NCBI RefSeq assembly: GCF_030146175.1
Contig: NZ_JASLCE010000024.1
Coordinates: 1 to 59,841, forward strand
Length of the DNA: 59,841 bases
DNA from: Flavobacterium sp.
GTDB taxonomy: Bacteria; Bacteroidota; Bacteroidia; Flavobacteriales; Flavobacteriaceae
Reading direction: 5' to 3'
The notes beneath the pieces were generated by a model. It was given only the letters and a program-made list of their open reading frames with translations, made no database searches and was not told the DNA's origin. Shown here one piece after another: positions 45,091 to 53,800 of the stretch. The first letter of the stretch is position 1; each line of letters opens with the position of its first letter. Made by a program: the position numbers and the translations under genes.

Positions 45091-46002
45091 ATGAAACACC
45101 TCTTCCTTTATAGCTTTCTGTTAATCAGTCGGATTATTTTTGCCGGCAATCCGTCAATTACGGACACTCCTTTTCACGCTTTGGTTCAACAATGGAACAA
45201 CGCACATAGTACTACTACTACCGATTCGTTCGAATCCTTATATGATACTACCGTATTATTTTATGGGAAGCCGGAAAGCAAAGCCGGCTGTATTACCCGG
45301 AAAATAGCGCTATTAAAAAAATTCCCGGATTTTAAACAAACCGTAAACAACATTATAATCGAAAAACAGACCGATGGTACTGTGAAATGCAGTTTTCTGA
45401 AAACGGTACGGTATAACGGAAAAAACGAAAATTATCCCTCTTATCTCGTTTTTAAAAATGATGCTCCCGATTGGAAAATCATAGCGGAAAGCGATCTTAT
45501 AACCGATAAAAATCATGCTAAAAAACAAGCATCCGCTTTTAAAATTCCGGAAGATGCCGTAAAAGGCGATTATAATGGCGATGGCAAAATGGAGTATATG
45601 TGGCTGGAAGCACCGCAACTGAGTGATAATGAAATGGACTGCATTGGTAGTTGCACCGCTTATATCCGGTTTTCCGACACGACAATCCCCGCCATTAGTA
45701 TTCAGGACTGTATTGGCGGTTACCCGACTAATAAAGGTGACCTGAACGGAAACAAAACCGACGAAATTGGCCTGCTGCCTGAATGGTTTACCAGTTGCTG
45801 GCGTTCCTATTATGTGTGGACTTTAAAAAACGGAAAATGGATCTATGCGGTCAAACCTTTTTCAACGCATTGTACCCAATGGGAAAATGATGTGATACCG
45901 ATTGAGATCGATAAAAATAAAAAGGGAAATGTGATCATTCGATATAGTCAGATTTCCGATACTGATATTATTATTAAAACTGCATCCCAAAAAGTAAACT
46001 AA
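45091..46002 (+). CDS. secreted hypothetical protein with NTF2-like and Asp-rich repeat regions
   Basis: A 303-residue protein with a signal peptide (MKHLFLYSFLLISRIIFAG). Residues about 25-150 resemble an NTF2/SnoaL-like fold (FESLYDTTVLFYGKPESK, SYLVFKNDAPDWKIIAESD). Residues about 158-175 have the calcium-like motif KGDYNGDGKMEYMWLE, followed by NKGDLNGNKTDEIGLLPEW, as in FG-GAP/VCBS-type repeats. It also has several Cys. Family not identified. ATG 45091 gives the clean signal peptide. Confidence 0.65.
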   Translation: MKHLFLYSFLLISRIIFAGNPSITDTPFHALVQQWNNAHSTTTTDSFESLYDTTVLFYGKPESKAGCITRKIALLKKFPDFKQTVNNIIIEKQTDGTVKCSFLKTVRYNGKNENYPSYLVFKNDAPDWKIIAESDLITDKNHAKKQASAFKIPEDAVKGDYNGDGKMEYMWLEAPQLSDNEMDCIGSCTAYIRFSDTTIPAISIQDCIGGYPTNKGDLNGNKTDEIGLLPEWFTSCWRSYYVWTLKNGKWIYAVKPFSTHCTQWENDVIPIEIDKNKKGNVIIRYSQISDTDIIIKTASQKVN

Positions 46003-46020
46003 CCTCAAAAGCTCCAACTT

Positions 46021-46464
46021 ATGAAAATCCTACATTTTAAAATCGATATTAAAGCGCCGCGTACCACGGTATGGAATGCGCTATGGGAAGACGCCAACTA
46101 CCGTAAATGGGCTGCTGTTTTCAGCGAAGGTTCAACCGCTGTTTCCGACTGGCAGGAAGGTAGTCGCATCCTGTTTGTAGACGCCAGTCAGAGTGGTATG
46201 TATAGTATTATTGATCAAATGGTACCAAATGAAATCATGTCTTTTAAGCATCTCGGAATTCTTAAAAACGGTAAAGAAGAACCGTTGGACGAGGAAAGTA
46301 AAAAATGGACCGGAGCGATGGAAAACTATATTTTAATCGATTTGGAAGAGGTAACACAACTGGAAATCAGCATGGACATTACAGAAGACTTTGAAGACTA
46401 TTTTAACCAAAAATTTCCGCAGGCGTTGGAAATTGTAAAAAATATTGCAGAAAACGGAAACTAA
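46021..46464 (+). CDS. SRPBCC domain protein
   Basis: A 147-residue START/Bet v1-like protein: LHFKIDIKAPRTTVWNALWEDANYRKWAAVFSEGS at the start, then MSFKHLGILKNGKEE and a final helix FPQALEIVKNIAEN. Different from the SRPBCC gene at 44633 (little shared sequence), so two unlike paralogs in one operon. The NTF2-like gene starts one base after its stop. Confidence 0.8.
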   Translation: MKILHFKIDIKAPRTTVWNALWEDANYRKWAAVFSEGSTAVSDWQEGSRILFVDASQSGMYSIIDQMVPNEIMSFKHLGILKNGKEEPLDEESKKWTGAMENYILIDLEEVTQLEISMDITEDFEDYFNQKFPQALEIVKNIAENGN

Positions 46465-46465
46465 T

Positions 46466-46834
46466 ATGAATACAGCCCTTTTAAACGCCGTAACCGATTT
46501 TATCAGAGGAGGCGACAACAGCGATACCGCTCTATTGGATCGGGTATTGCATCAGGACTTCAGGAATACACAAAACGGCTTTTTTGAAAAAGAAGGCGTG
46601 GTAATTTTCAGTAAAACCGATTACTTGAAATTGATCGAAGACAAAGTATTTGGCGGAAAACCTCGCGAACTAACCATTATTTCTGTAGATCAGATCGGTA
46701 AGATTGCTATGGTCAAAGCAGAATTAAAAAGTAGTGCTTTGTCGTTTATCTCCTTTATCTCGCTAGTTTTAGATGATCATAATGAATGGAAAATTATTGA
46801 AAATTTTCCGCATATCTCCACCAATCACTCGTAA
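46466..46834 (+). CDS. NTF2-like superfamily protein
   Basis: A 122-residue cytoplasmic protein of the lumazine-binding/SnoaL-like (NTF2) fold: LLNAVTDFIRGGDNSDTALLDRVLHQDFRN, GVVIFSKTDYLKLIEDKVFGG, VSLVLDDHNEWKIIENFPHIS. Function unknown. ATG 46466, one base after the SRPBCC stop, is preferred to the start inside that gene. Last gene of the operon; the next gene is a convergent TetR regulator 15 bases further. Confidence 0.75.
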   Translation: MNTALLNAVTDFIRGGDNSDTALLDRVLHQDFRNTQNGFFEKEGVVIFSKTDYLKLIEDKVFGGKPRELTIISVDQIGKIAMVKAELKSSALSFISFISLVLDDHNEWKIIENFPHISTNHS

Positions 46835-46849
46835 AATTCTTTCCTGTCG

Positions 46850-47476
46850 TTATTCATAAAGCGGCAGGATTTCCTGAAATTGTTTTTTCCCTTTTAAGGT
46901 CAGATACGGATAAATGGAATGCATAAATAAAAGCGTATGGTTTCCCATCGGGCGGTAGCCAATCGCATTTTCGGTGATTTCTTCTGCCGAAAGATAAAAA
47001 TCCAAAATAATCTGGATGCGCTTATACAACATTTCATATTCGTCCAGTAATTCTGCTTCACGAAACAGACCGGAATCGATAAATTGTTCAATCATGCGCA
47101 AAAACTGTAGCTTACGTGAAATGATCAGTTGCTTATAATGTGCCGAAATAACATCGTTATTGCGCATCAGGTGTACGATATCCAAATAGACAAAACGATA
47201 GGCATAAATGGTAACAAAAAAGCTATCTACAAAAGTGATTAGATTCTGTAAACTCACCTCCTTCTCGCCCATCTGTCTAAATTCTTCACTAATCCAGTTA
47301 ACCAGATCAAAATACAAAGCTTCCTCTATATTTTCTTTCTTTTTAAAATGGTACGTTAGATTTCCGGGGCTTATTCCCAAATACTCTGAGATTTTTCGCT
47401 GACTCACATTCGGCAATCCGTAAGTATTGAAAAGCTCTAAAGCCGCTCCCAATATTTTCTTTTTTGTTTTATTCAT
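46850..47476 (-). CDS. TetR family transcriptional regulator
   Basis: A 208-residue repressor-type protein. Residues about 5-50 are the TetR helix-turn-helix: KKKILGAALELFNTYGLPNVSQRKISEYLGISPGNLTYHFKKKENI. The rest is the ligand-sensing helical domain. It is divergent from the DUF2867 gene and the palindrome at 47491-47516 sits between the two -7 boxes, so it most likely represses both itself and that gene. Confidence 0.88.
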   Translation of the reverse strand: MNKTKKKILGAALELFNTYGLPNVSQRKISEYLGISPGNLTYHFKKKENIEEALYFDLVNWISEEFRQMGEKEVSLQNLITFVDSFFVTIYAYRFVYLDIVHLMRNNDVISAHYKQLIISRKLQFLRMIEQFIDSGLFREAELLDEYEMLYKRIQIILDFYLSAEEITENAIGYRPMGNHTLLFMHSIYPYLTLKGKKQFQEILPLYE

Positions 47477-47480
47477 ACTA

Positions 47481-47488
47481 CAAAAATA
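47481..47488 (-). promoter_or_regulatory. -7 promoter box of the tetR gene
   Basis: Minus-strand TATTTTTG, a full match to TAnnTTTG, directly beside the operator palindrome. Confidence 0.5.
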
Positions 47489-47490
47489 TA

Positions 47491-47516
47491 AAAATTAGTA
47501 CACATGTACTAATTTT
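47491..47516. promoter_or_regulatory. TetR operator palindrome
   Basis: AAAATTAGTAC-ACAT-GTACTAATTTT, perfect 11-base arms around four bases. A third half-site TTAGTACA lies at 47525-47532 over the -7 box of the DUF2867 gene. Confidence 0.75.
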
Positions 47517-47528
47517 AACTTTATTTAG

Positions 47529-47536
47529 TACATTTG
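47529..47536 (+). promoter_or_regulatory. -7 promoter box of the DUF2867 gene
   Basis: TACATTTG, a full match to TAnnTTTG, 19 bases before ATG 47556, overlapping an operator half-site. Confidence 0.6.
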
Positions 47537-47555
47537 CCCTAAAGTATTTACTCCT

Positions 47556-48092
47556 ATGAAAGTAATTGAAGTTAACTATACGCCTGGTGAAAACGCTATA
47601 AGTAGTTTAACACGAATTGATTTTTCCGATACTTTCGCTACCACAAATCATACAAATTCAATTACAGAAATAACCCAACTAATCTTTGGTCGTTCTCCAA
47701 AATGGATCCGTGCCTTGTTTGCTGTCCGTAATTTTATGGTGCGCTTTATCGGTCTGAAAAACGACAAACCGGCAGACTATAACGTCGGTTTTGAAGTAGG
47801 CCATTACATTGGATTTTTTCGGATTTTTTCAATAACCGAAAATGAAATGCTATTGGGTGCCGATGATACACATCTCAATTTCAGAGCCGTGATCACAAGC
47901 TCGCAAACGCCTTTATACAATATAAAAGTCACAACGCTGGTATCGTACAACAACCGTAAGGGACGTATGTATATGCAGTTTATAAAACCCTTACATCGCA
48001 TGGTTGTTAAAAACATGGTGCGGCAAGCCTATAAAATTCCTGATTCGGAAACCAATCCAAAAAGAAAAAAATCTTTGAATTTGGCTAAATAA
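47556..48092 (+). CDS. DUF2867 family protein
   Basis: A 178-residue protein, DUF2867-type: LIFGRSPKWIRALFAVRNFMVRFIGL (about 45-70), FEVGHYIGFFRIFSITENEMLLGADDTHLNFRA, and a conserved FIKPLHRMVVKNMVRQAYK near the end. The fold is thought to be START-like. It is controlled by the divergent TetR gene, which suggests that the protein helps deal with a small molecule. An alpha/beta hydrolase gene follows after 41 bases. Confidence 0.8.
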   Translation: MKVIEVNYTPGENAISSLTRIDFSDTFATTNHTNSITEITQLIFGRSPKWIRALFAVRNFMVRFIGLKNDKPADYNVGFEVGHYIGFFRIFSITENEMLLGADDTHLNFRAVITSSQTPLYNIKVTTLVSYNNRKGRMYMQFIKPLHRMVVKNMVRQAYKIPDSETNPKRKKSLNLAK

Positions 48093-48133
48093 TCGGTACT
48101 TTTAAGGGAATCCTAAAACTAAATACATTCCCC

Positions 48134-48943
48134 ATGGCAAAGTATTTTATTTCCTTTCTCATTTTACTGTCATTTACCAATAGCTGGGCTTTAAAACCGG
48201 ATAAAAACTATATCGCAAAACCGGAAGATCTTTCGTTACGCTATACAACCAATACGATTACTACTTTCGATGGATATGCGTTACATTCCTGGACAATTCA
48301 ACCCGATCCGGCGAACGATAAAAAGACCACTTTGATTCTGACTTATGGCGATTCCGGGAACATGTCCTATTGGCTCAATCAGGCGTGGGTTGCATCGAAT
48401 AATGGTTATACCGTAGTACTTTTTGATTATCGCGGTTTCGGGCAAAGTCAGGATTTTACAATCAACAATGATTACCTGTATTATAATGAATTTGTAACCG
48501 ATCTGGAAGCTGTAATCCAATGGACTAAAACCAAAAATAAAAATAACAAAACCGGTATCTGGGCATTTTCAATGGGAACCATTATGACCAACATGGCCCT
48601 ACAGAAACAGTCGGTCGATTTTGTAATTGCCGAAGGTTTGGTTTTCGATCCATCTGCCATTGCTGCCAAAATCAAACAGGCTAAAGACAAAACGATATTA
48701 CTACCGGATACAAATTTCAACATTCAAAAATTATCGTCTACGATCCGTTGTCCTTATTTACTTTTTGCCGGAAAACAAGACAAAATGACTACGGTGGCAG
48801 ACAGTAAGTTGTTTTCGGAAATGGCTACAAACAGAGAATTAATCGAATTTGACGGGAATCATCTGGAAGGTTTTGCTAAATTATCGCAGGGGGATTTTGG
48901 AACTACCTATATGCAAAAAATAAACAGTTTTATACAACGTTAA
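48134..48943 (+). CDS. secreted alpha/beta hydrolase
   Basis: A 269-residue hydrolase with a signal peptide (MAKYFISFLILLSFTNSWA). The serine elbow is AFSMG (about 142-146), i.e. A-x-S-x-G where most have G-x-S-x-G; oxyanion loop LTYGDSGNMSYW; other catalytic residues are Asp in FAGKQDKMT and His in FDGNHLEGF. No lipid or peptide substrate can be deduced. A P-type ATPase gene follows after 19 bases, so cotranscription is likely. Confidence 0.83.
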   Translation: MAKYFISFLILLSFTNSWALKPDKNYIAKPEDLSLRYTTNTITTFDGYALHSWTIQPDPANDKKTTLILTYGDSGNMSYWLNQAWVASNNGYTVVLFDYRGFGQSQDFTINNDYLYYNEFVTDLEAVIQWTKTKNKNNKTGIWAFSMGTIMTNMALQKQSVDFVIAEGLVFDPSAIAAKIKQAKDKTILLPDTNFNIQKLSSTIRCPYLLFAGKQDKMTTVADSKLFSEMATNRELIEFDGNHLEGFAKLSQGDFGTTYMQKINSFIQR

Positions 48944-48962
48944 CTCCACAATCTTATAAACC

Positions 48963-51473
48963 ATGCAGGATAGTAAAGGCCTTACCACACAAGAAGTACT
49001 CGAATCCCGAAAAAAATACGGTAAAAACGAAGTCGACTACAAAAAAGAAAACGGATTCTGGAAAGCTGTCAAAGAATTGCTAAAAGAACCGATGGTGGTA
49101 TTGCTTTTAGTCGCAGCACTATTGTATTTTATCAGTGGTGATACCGGTGATGCGATTTTCCTTGCTTCGGCCATTGTTCTCGTAGCCGCCATCTCCTTAT
49201 ATCAGGATTCCCGAAGTCGGAATGCTCTCGAAAAATTAAAAGCTTATACCGAACCGGAATGTACCGTAATTCGCAACGGTACTACCGAAAAAATAAAAAG
49301 TACCGAACTCGTTGTAGGCGATCATCTCGTGGTGGAAGAAGGAACTTCTATTGCTGCCGATGCCCGGATTATACAGGCCAACGACTTTTCGGTTAACGAA
49401 TCGATTCTCACCGGCGAATCCCTATCCGTCTCCAAAGACTCTACAAGTCCGGAACCCTACCTCTATCAGGGAACCACCGTTGTAAGCGGACTTGCGATTG
49501 CTATCGTTACGGCTATTGGCAATCAAACCCGACTGGGACAAATCGGAAAAAGCCTCGAAAGCATCAAAGAGGAAAAAACGCCGCTCGAACAACAAATCGG
49601 GAATTTTGTCAAAAAAATGGTGCTTTTGGGTGCTATTATTTTCCTGATTGTATGGAGTATTAATTATTATCATTCCGGAAACCTGCTCGACAGTTTACTC
49701 AAAGCCTTAACGCTCGCCATGAGTATACTCCCGGAAGAAATCCCCGTAGCTTTTACCACATTTATGGCACTCGGAGCCTGGCGTTTAATGCGGTTGGGAA
49801 TATTGGTCAAACAAATGAAAACAGTAGAAACCCTTGGTAGTGCTACTGTGATTTGTACCGATAAAACCGGAACACTCACCGAAAATAAAATGAGCCTGGC
49901 TAAAATCTATTCGTTTCAAACCGATACGATTTCGGATTATACCGACAGTACGAATAGCGAAAGCAATGCAATCATTCGGATGGCGATGTGGTCCAGTGAA
50001 CCGATTCCTTTTGATCCGATGGAAATTGCGCTTCATAACGCTTATCGGGAAACCCATAATCCCGATGAACGCCCGGAATATAAAATGGCGCACGAATACC
50101 CTTTAGGCGGTAAGCCACCCATGATGACGCATATCTTCGAAAACAGCTCCAAAAACCGCATTATTGCTGCCAAAGGGGCACCCGAAGCTTTTTTAGACTG
50201 CATTCCTTTTGACGAAACACAAAAAAATAAAATCAACAATGCGATTCAGCAACTCGCTTCCGACGGTTACCGCATTCTTGGCGTAGCTGAAGCCACTTTT
50301 GACGGAACGCAATACCCGAAACGCCAACAGGATTTTTCATTTGAATTTAAAGGAATCGTGGCGTTTTACGATCCGCCGAAAAAAAATATCGGCGAAGTGC
50401 TGCAACAATTTTACAAAGCCGGTATTACGGTAAAAATTGTAACGGGAGACAATGCCGAAACCACGACTGCCATAGCACGGCAGATTCAATTTTCGGGTAG
50501 CGAAAACAGTTTGAATGGAGACGAACTGGTGCGGATGGACGAACAGGAACTACAACAACGCGTACAAAACACCCATGTATTTACCCGAATGTATCCCGAA
50601 GCCAAACTAAAAATCATCAATGCTTTAAAAGCTCAGGGCGAAATCGTAGCCATGACCGGCGACGGCGTAAATGACGGACCGGCACTAAAAGCAGCGCATA
50701 TTGGTATCGCCATGGGGAAAAAAGGTACCGAAATTGCCAAACAGGCGGCTTCCCTGATTTTACTGGAAGACGATTTATCAAAAATGGTTACCGCCATTGC
50801 GATGGGAAGACGGATTTATACCAATCTGAAAAAAGCAATCCAGTACATTATCTCAATTCATATCCCGATTATTTTAACGGTCTTTTTACCGTTGGCATTG
50901 GGTTGGATGTATCCGAATATCTTTTCGCCGGTTCACGTGATTTTTCTCGAATTGATCATGGGACCTACCTGCTCCATCATTTATGAAAACGAACCGATGG
51001 AAGCCAATAGTATGAATCGGAAACCACGACCGTTTTCGAGTACGTTTTTTAACTGGAAAGAGCTTTTTACCAGCATCATACAAGGATTGGGTATAACGGC
51101 CGGAATTATCGTTGTGTACCAGTTTGCAGTTCATAATGGTTATAGCGAAAATGCAACGCGAACGCTGGTTTTTACAACATTGATTATTGCAAATATTTTC
51201 CTGACGCTAGTGAACCGTTCGTTTTATTATTCCGTGATACGAACATTGCGCTATAAAAACAATATGATTACAGGGATCATTCTATTGACATTGGTACTGC
51301 TCGGCATGATGTTGTTTATTCCGCCGCTGACTTCCTTTTTTGAGTTCGAAAAGCTACCGTTACAATCATTAGCGCTTAGTAGTGCCGTTGGATTTTTATC
51401 GGTTATCTGGTTTGAACTGGTCAAAGGATGGAAACGCAGCAAGGAGCATAACCCTTACGAACAGAAAAAATAG
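48963..51473 (+). CDS. cation-translocating P-type ATPase
   Basis: An 836-residue ion pump of the P2-like type. It shows the actuator loop TGES (about 142-145), M4 PEEIP (about 257-261), phosphorylation site CTDKTGTLTENK (about 297-308), TGDN in the P-domain, and the hinge GDGVNDGPA (about 565-573). Ten helices. The usual Ca2+-pump residues of M6 are replaced (ELIMGP in place of N-x-x-x-D), so the ion is uncertain. Residues for a metal-binding CPx motif are absent, so it is not a heavy-metal pump. Confidence 0.9.
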   Translation: MQDSKGLTTQEVLESRKKYGKNEVDYKKENGFWKAVKELLKEPMVVLLLVAALLYFISGDTGDAIFLASAIVLVAAISLYQDSRSRNALEKLKAYTEPECTVIRNGTTEKIKSTELVVGDHLVVEEGTSIAADARIIQANDFSVNESILTGESLSVSKDSTSPEPYLYQGTTVVSGLAIAIVTAIGNQTRLGQIGKSLESIKEEKTPLEQQIGNFVKKMVLLGAIIFLIVWSINYYHSGNLLDSLLKALTLAMSILPEEIPVAFTTFMALGAWRLMRLGILVKQMKTVETLGSATVICTDKTGTLTENKMSLAKIYSFQTDTISDYTDSTNSESNAIIRMAMWSSEPIPFDPMEIALHNAYRETHNPDERPEYKMAHEYPLGGKPPMMTHIFENSSKNRIIAAKGAPEAFLDCIPFDETQKNKINNAIQQLASDGYRILGVAEATFDGTQYPKRQQDFSFEFKGIVAFYDPPKKNIGEVLQQFYKAGITVKIVTGDNAETTTAIARQIQFSGSENSLNGDELVRMDEQELQQRVQNTHVFTRMYPEAKLKIINALKAQGEIVAMTGDGVNDGPALKAAHIGIAMGKKGTEIAKQAASLILLEDDLSKMVTAIAMGRRIYTNLKKAIQYIISIHIPIILTVFLPLALGWMYPNIFSPVHVIFLELIMGPTCSIIYENEPMEANSMNRKPRPFSSTFFNWKELFTSIIQGLGITAGIIVVYQFAVHNGYSENATRTLVFTTLIIANIFLTLVNRSFYYSVIRTLRYKNNMITGIILLTLVLLGMMLFIPPLTSFFEFEKLPLQSLALSSAVGFLSVIWFELVKGWKRSKEHNPYEQKK

Positions 51474-51551
51474 TTCTCGTTTAAAAAACATTTTTTTAAT
51501 CTTCGGACATTTATATTTTATGTAATTTCGACCTCTATTTGGAAGCTTACT

Positions 51552-52421
51552 ATGACGAACGAACAAACCGCTATCAAGACCACCTATTTCAGTATTATCG
51601 GAAATACCGCTCTGGCGCTGATTAAAGGATTAACCGGTTATTTTGGGAACTCCTACGCCCTTATTGCCGATGCGATCGAATCGACTACCGATATTTTTGC
51701 TTCATTTCTCGTATTGTTCGGTATTAAATATTCCAATAGACCCGCCGATAAAAATCATCCTTACGGACACGGGCGGGCCGAACCTTTGATCACCTTCCTT
51801 GTTGTAGGCTTTCTGATCACTTCGGCTACGATTATTGCCTACGAAAGCATTATCAATATCAATACACCACATGACCTGCCAAAACCGTATACACTGATCG
51901 TTTTGGGGGCTATTATTATCTGGAAAGAGATTTCGTTTCGGATGGTTTATAAAAAAGGAGTCGAAACCAATAGTTCATCTTTAAAAGCCGATGCCTGGCA
52001 CCACCGAAGCGATGCTATTACGTCGCTGGCTGCATTTATCGGGATTTCCATTGCTTTGTTTTTTGGAAAAGGATACGAATCGGCCGACGATTGGGCGGCT
52101 TTGTTTGCGTCTTTTTTTATCCTTTATAACAGCTATCTGATTTTCCGTCCCGCTTTGGGTGAAATCATGGATGAACATTTTTACGACGATCTGATCGAAG
52201 AAATACGTACCATTTCAGTTCAGGTGGATGGTGTTATCGATACCGAAAAATGTTTTATCCGTAAATCCGGTATGAAATACCATGTGGATTTGCACGCTAT
52301 TGTAAACGCACAGCTTACCGTTAAAGAAGGCCATGAAATCGCACACCGACTTAAGGATACACTAAAAGAACAAATCCCGGAACTGGGTCATATTCTGATT
52401 CATATCGAACCCAACGAATAA
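51552..52421 (+). CDS. cation diffusion facilitator (CDF) transporter
   Basis: A 289-residue efflux carrier for divalent metals. TM2 carries ADAIESTTDIFASFL, where the metal-site pair reads E-x-x-x-D instead of the D-x-x-x-D of FieF; TM5 carries AWHHRSDAITS with H-x-x-x-D. The loop PADKNHPYGHGRAEPL (about 60-75) is the usual signature. The cytoplasmic C-terminal domain (about 210-285) is complete, with KYHVDLHAIVN. The E for D change hints at altered metal preference. Confidence 0.87.
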   Translation: MTNEQTAIKTTYFSIIGNTALALIKGLTGYFGNSYALIADAIESTTDIFASFLVLFGIKYSNRPADKNHPYGHGRAEPLITFLVVGFLITSATIIAYESIININTPHDLPKPYTLIVLGAIIIWKEISFRMVYKKGVETNSSSLKADAWHHRSDAITSLAAFIGISIALFFGKGYESADDWAALFASFFILYNSYLIFRPALGEIMDEHFYDDLIEEIRTISVQVDGVIDTEKCFIRKSGMKYHVDLHAIVNAQLTVKEGHEIAHRLKDTLKEQIPELGHILIHIEPNE

Positions 52422-52501
52422 TTTTTTTTACGGCAACTGACATACTGTTGTCACTCGCCACGACTACTTTCGTGCTGTTAGTAATTTAATCACATAACAC
52501 C

Positions 52502-53131
52502 ATGATAAAAGTACCCCACCTGAAGGCTTCCGTAATGGAATTTACCCGTTTCCGAATAACCGAAAACACCACAGAAGAAGCGCTCTTAAAAGCCATTTCC
52601 GATTTCGAAAATGATTTTCTGGCACATCAGAAAGGCATTGTTTTTCACTGTCTGGCTAAAAATGATAAAGGAGAATATGCGAATATTCTTTTGGCCGAGC
52701 ACACCGCTGTACTTACTGCTATTGAAAAAGATATCGTTTCGAATCCCGGTGCGCTTTCTTTTTTAAAATTGATCGATAAAAAAACGGTCGACATCCATTA
52801 TCTGGACATCGAAAAAGAAGCCTTCTTTATGCCGGAGCATTTTTCCTGTATTGAATTCGGAACATTTGCCTTAAAAAAAGGGAATCTTCAGCAGTTACTA
52901 TCGGTTTCCGAGGCTATTGAAAAAAATTACCTATCGCGTTTCCAAAATACCCAATTGCATTTTATCGGATCGCTTTCGGAAGATATGTATGCCGAAGTGA
53001 CCTTTGGAACAACTTTGGAAGCCACACAACAAATCTGTTCCGGTTATCTTTCCGATTCAAACGGTCTGGCGTTGATGGAAATGATCGACGAAACCCGAAT
53101 GGCACTTGATTTTTGGTCGGTCGTATCCTAA
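52502..53131 (+). CDS. hypothetical protein with two ABM-like halves
   Basis: A 209-residue cytoplasmic protein. Both halves look like ferredoxin-type ABM folds: MEFTRFRITENTTEEALLKAISDFENDFLAHQKGIVFH (about 12-50) and FSCIEFGTFALKKGNLQQLLSVSEAIEKNYLSRF (about 117-150), each followed by a helical partner. No catalytic residues recognised. A start at MEFT (52535) is also possible. It is followed by the GyrI-like gene, 64 bases away. Confidence 0.6.
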   Translation: MIKVPHLKASVMEFTRFRITENTTEEALLKAISDFENDFLAHQKGIVFHCLAKNDKGEYANILLAEHTAVLTAIEKDIVSNPGALSFLKLIDKKTVDIHYLDIEKEAFFMPEHFSCIEFGTFALKKGNLQQLLSVSEAIEKNYLSRFQNTQLHFIGSLSEDMYAEVTFGTTLEATQQICSGYLSDSNGLALMEMIDETRMALDFWSVVS

Positions 53132-53195
53132 AATCACCTTTAAAATGAATACATTTGGACAATCCGTTTCCCATTTACCTTTAAAAACAAAAACC

Positions 53196-53654
53196 ATGAC
53201 TATTGAAAAAATAGAATCTTTTAGCGTGATCGGAATTGCCGTACGCACCACCAACGAAAATCAACAGGCGATGACCGATATCGGAGCGTTATGGCAACAA
53301 TTTATATCGGAAAAACTGCTGGAAAAGATTCCGAACAAAATCGATACTACGATTTATTGTATTTACACCGATTACGAAAAAGACCATACCCAACCGTATA
53401 CCACCATTTTGGGTTGTCGTGTATCCGATACGTCGCTTGTTCCGGAAGGAATGGTCGCCAAAACGTTTACATCCGATACGTATGAAAAAATAATTGTGAA
53501 AGGAAACATTTTTCAAGGCGCACTTGCCGAAGCCTGGTTTGATATCTGGAATTCCGACAGAAACAGAGCGTACACCGCCGACTTTGAAGTTTATTCCGAA
53601 AAAGCCAGTGATCCTGAAAATGCCGAAGTGGCTATTTATATCGCCCTGGCATAA
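53196..53654 (+). CDS. GyrI-like small-molecule-binding domain protein
   Basis: A 152-residue protein of the GyrI-like/AraC effector-binding fold: IGIAVRTTNENQQAMTDIGALWQQFI (about 12-37), DTTIYCIYTDYEKDHTQPYTTILGCRV (about 48-74), and the final FEVYSEKASDPENAEVAIYIALA. It could bind a small ligand, but no DNA-binding part is attached. ATG 53196 is chosen because a -7 box TACATTTG lies shortly before it within the alternative longer frame. An unusually long inverted repeat follows. Confidence 0.78.
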   Translation: MTIEKIESFSVIGIAVRTTNENQQAMTDIGALWQQFISEKLLEKIPNKIDTTIYCIYTDYEKDHTQPYTTILGCRVSDTSLVPEGMVAKTFTSDTYEKIIVKGNIFQGALAEAWFDIWNSDRNRAYTADFEVYSEKASDPENAEVAIYIALA

Positions 53655-53664
53655 TCTAAAGTAT

Positions 53665-53744
53665 AAAAGCACGGATTACAAATCCGCGCTATCTGGTACA
53701 AATCCGCGCTAACCTGATAGCGCGGATTTGTAATCCGTGCTTTT
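53665..53744. repeat. 80-base inverted repeat with a third internal copy
   Basis: Arms of 29 bases, 53665-53693 and 53716-53744, are perfect complements and each holds the smaller inverted repeat CGGATT-ACA-AATCCG. The 22-base loop holds a third copy of ACAAATCCGCGCTA (53698-53711, also at 53678-53691). A T-tract follows. It probably ends the GyrI-like transcript, and it resembles mobile intergenic palindromes of Bacteroidetes. Confidence 0.75.
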
Positions 53745-53800
53745 TATTTTGTACAAGATGATTTCGTATTCGTTTCTATATGCCTGACGCAAAACCCGTG

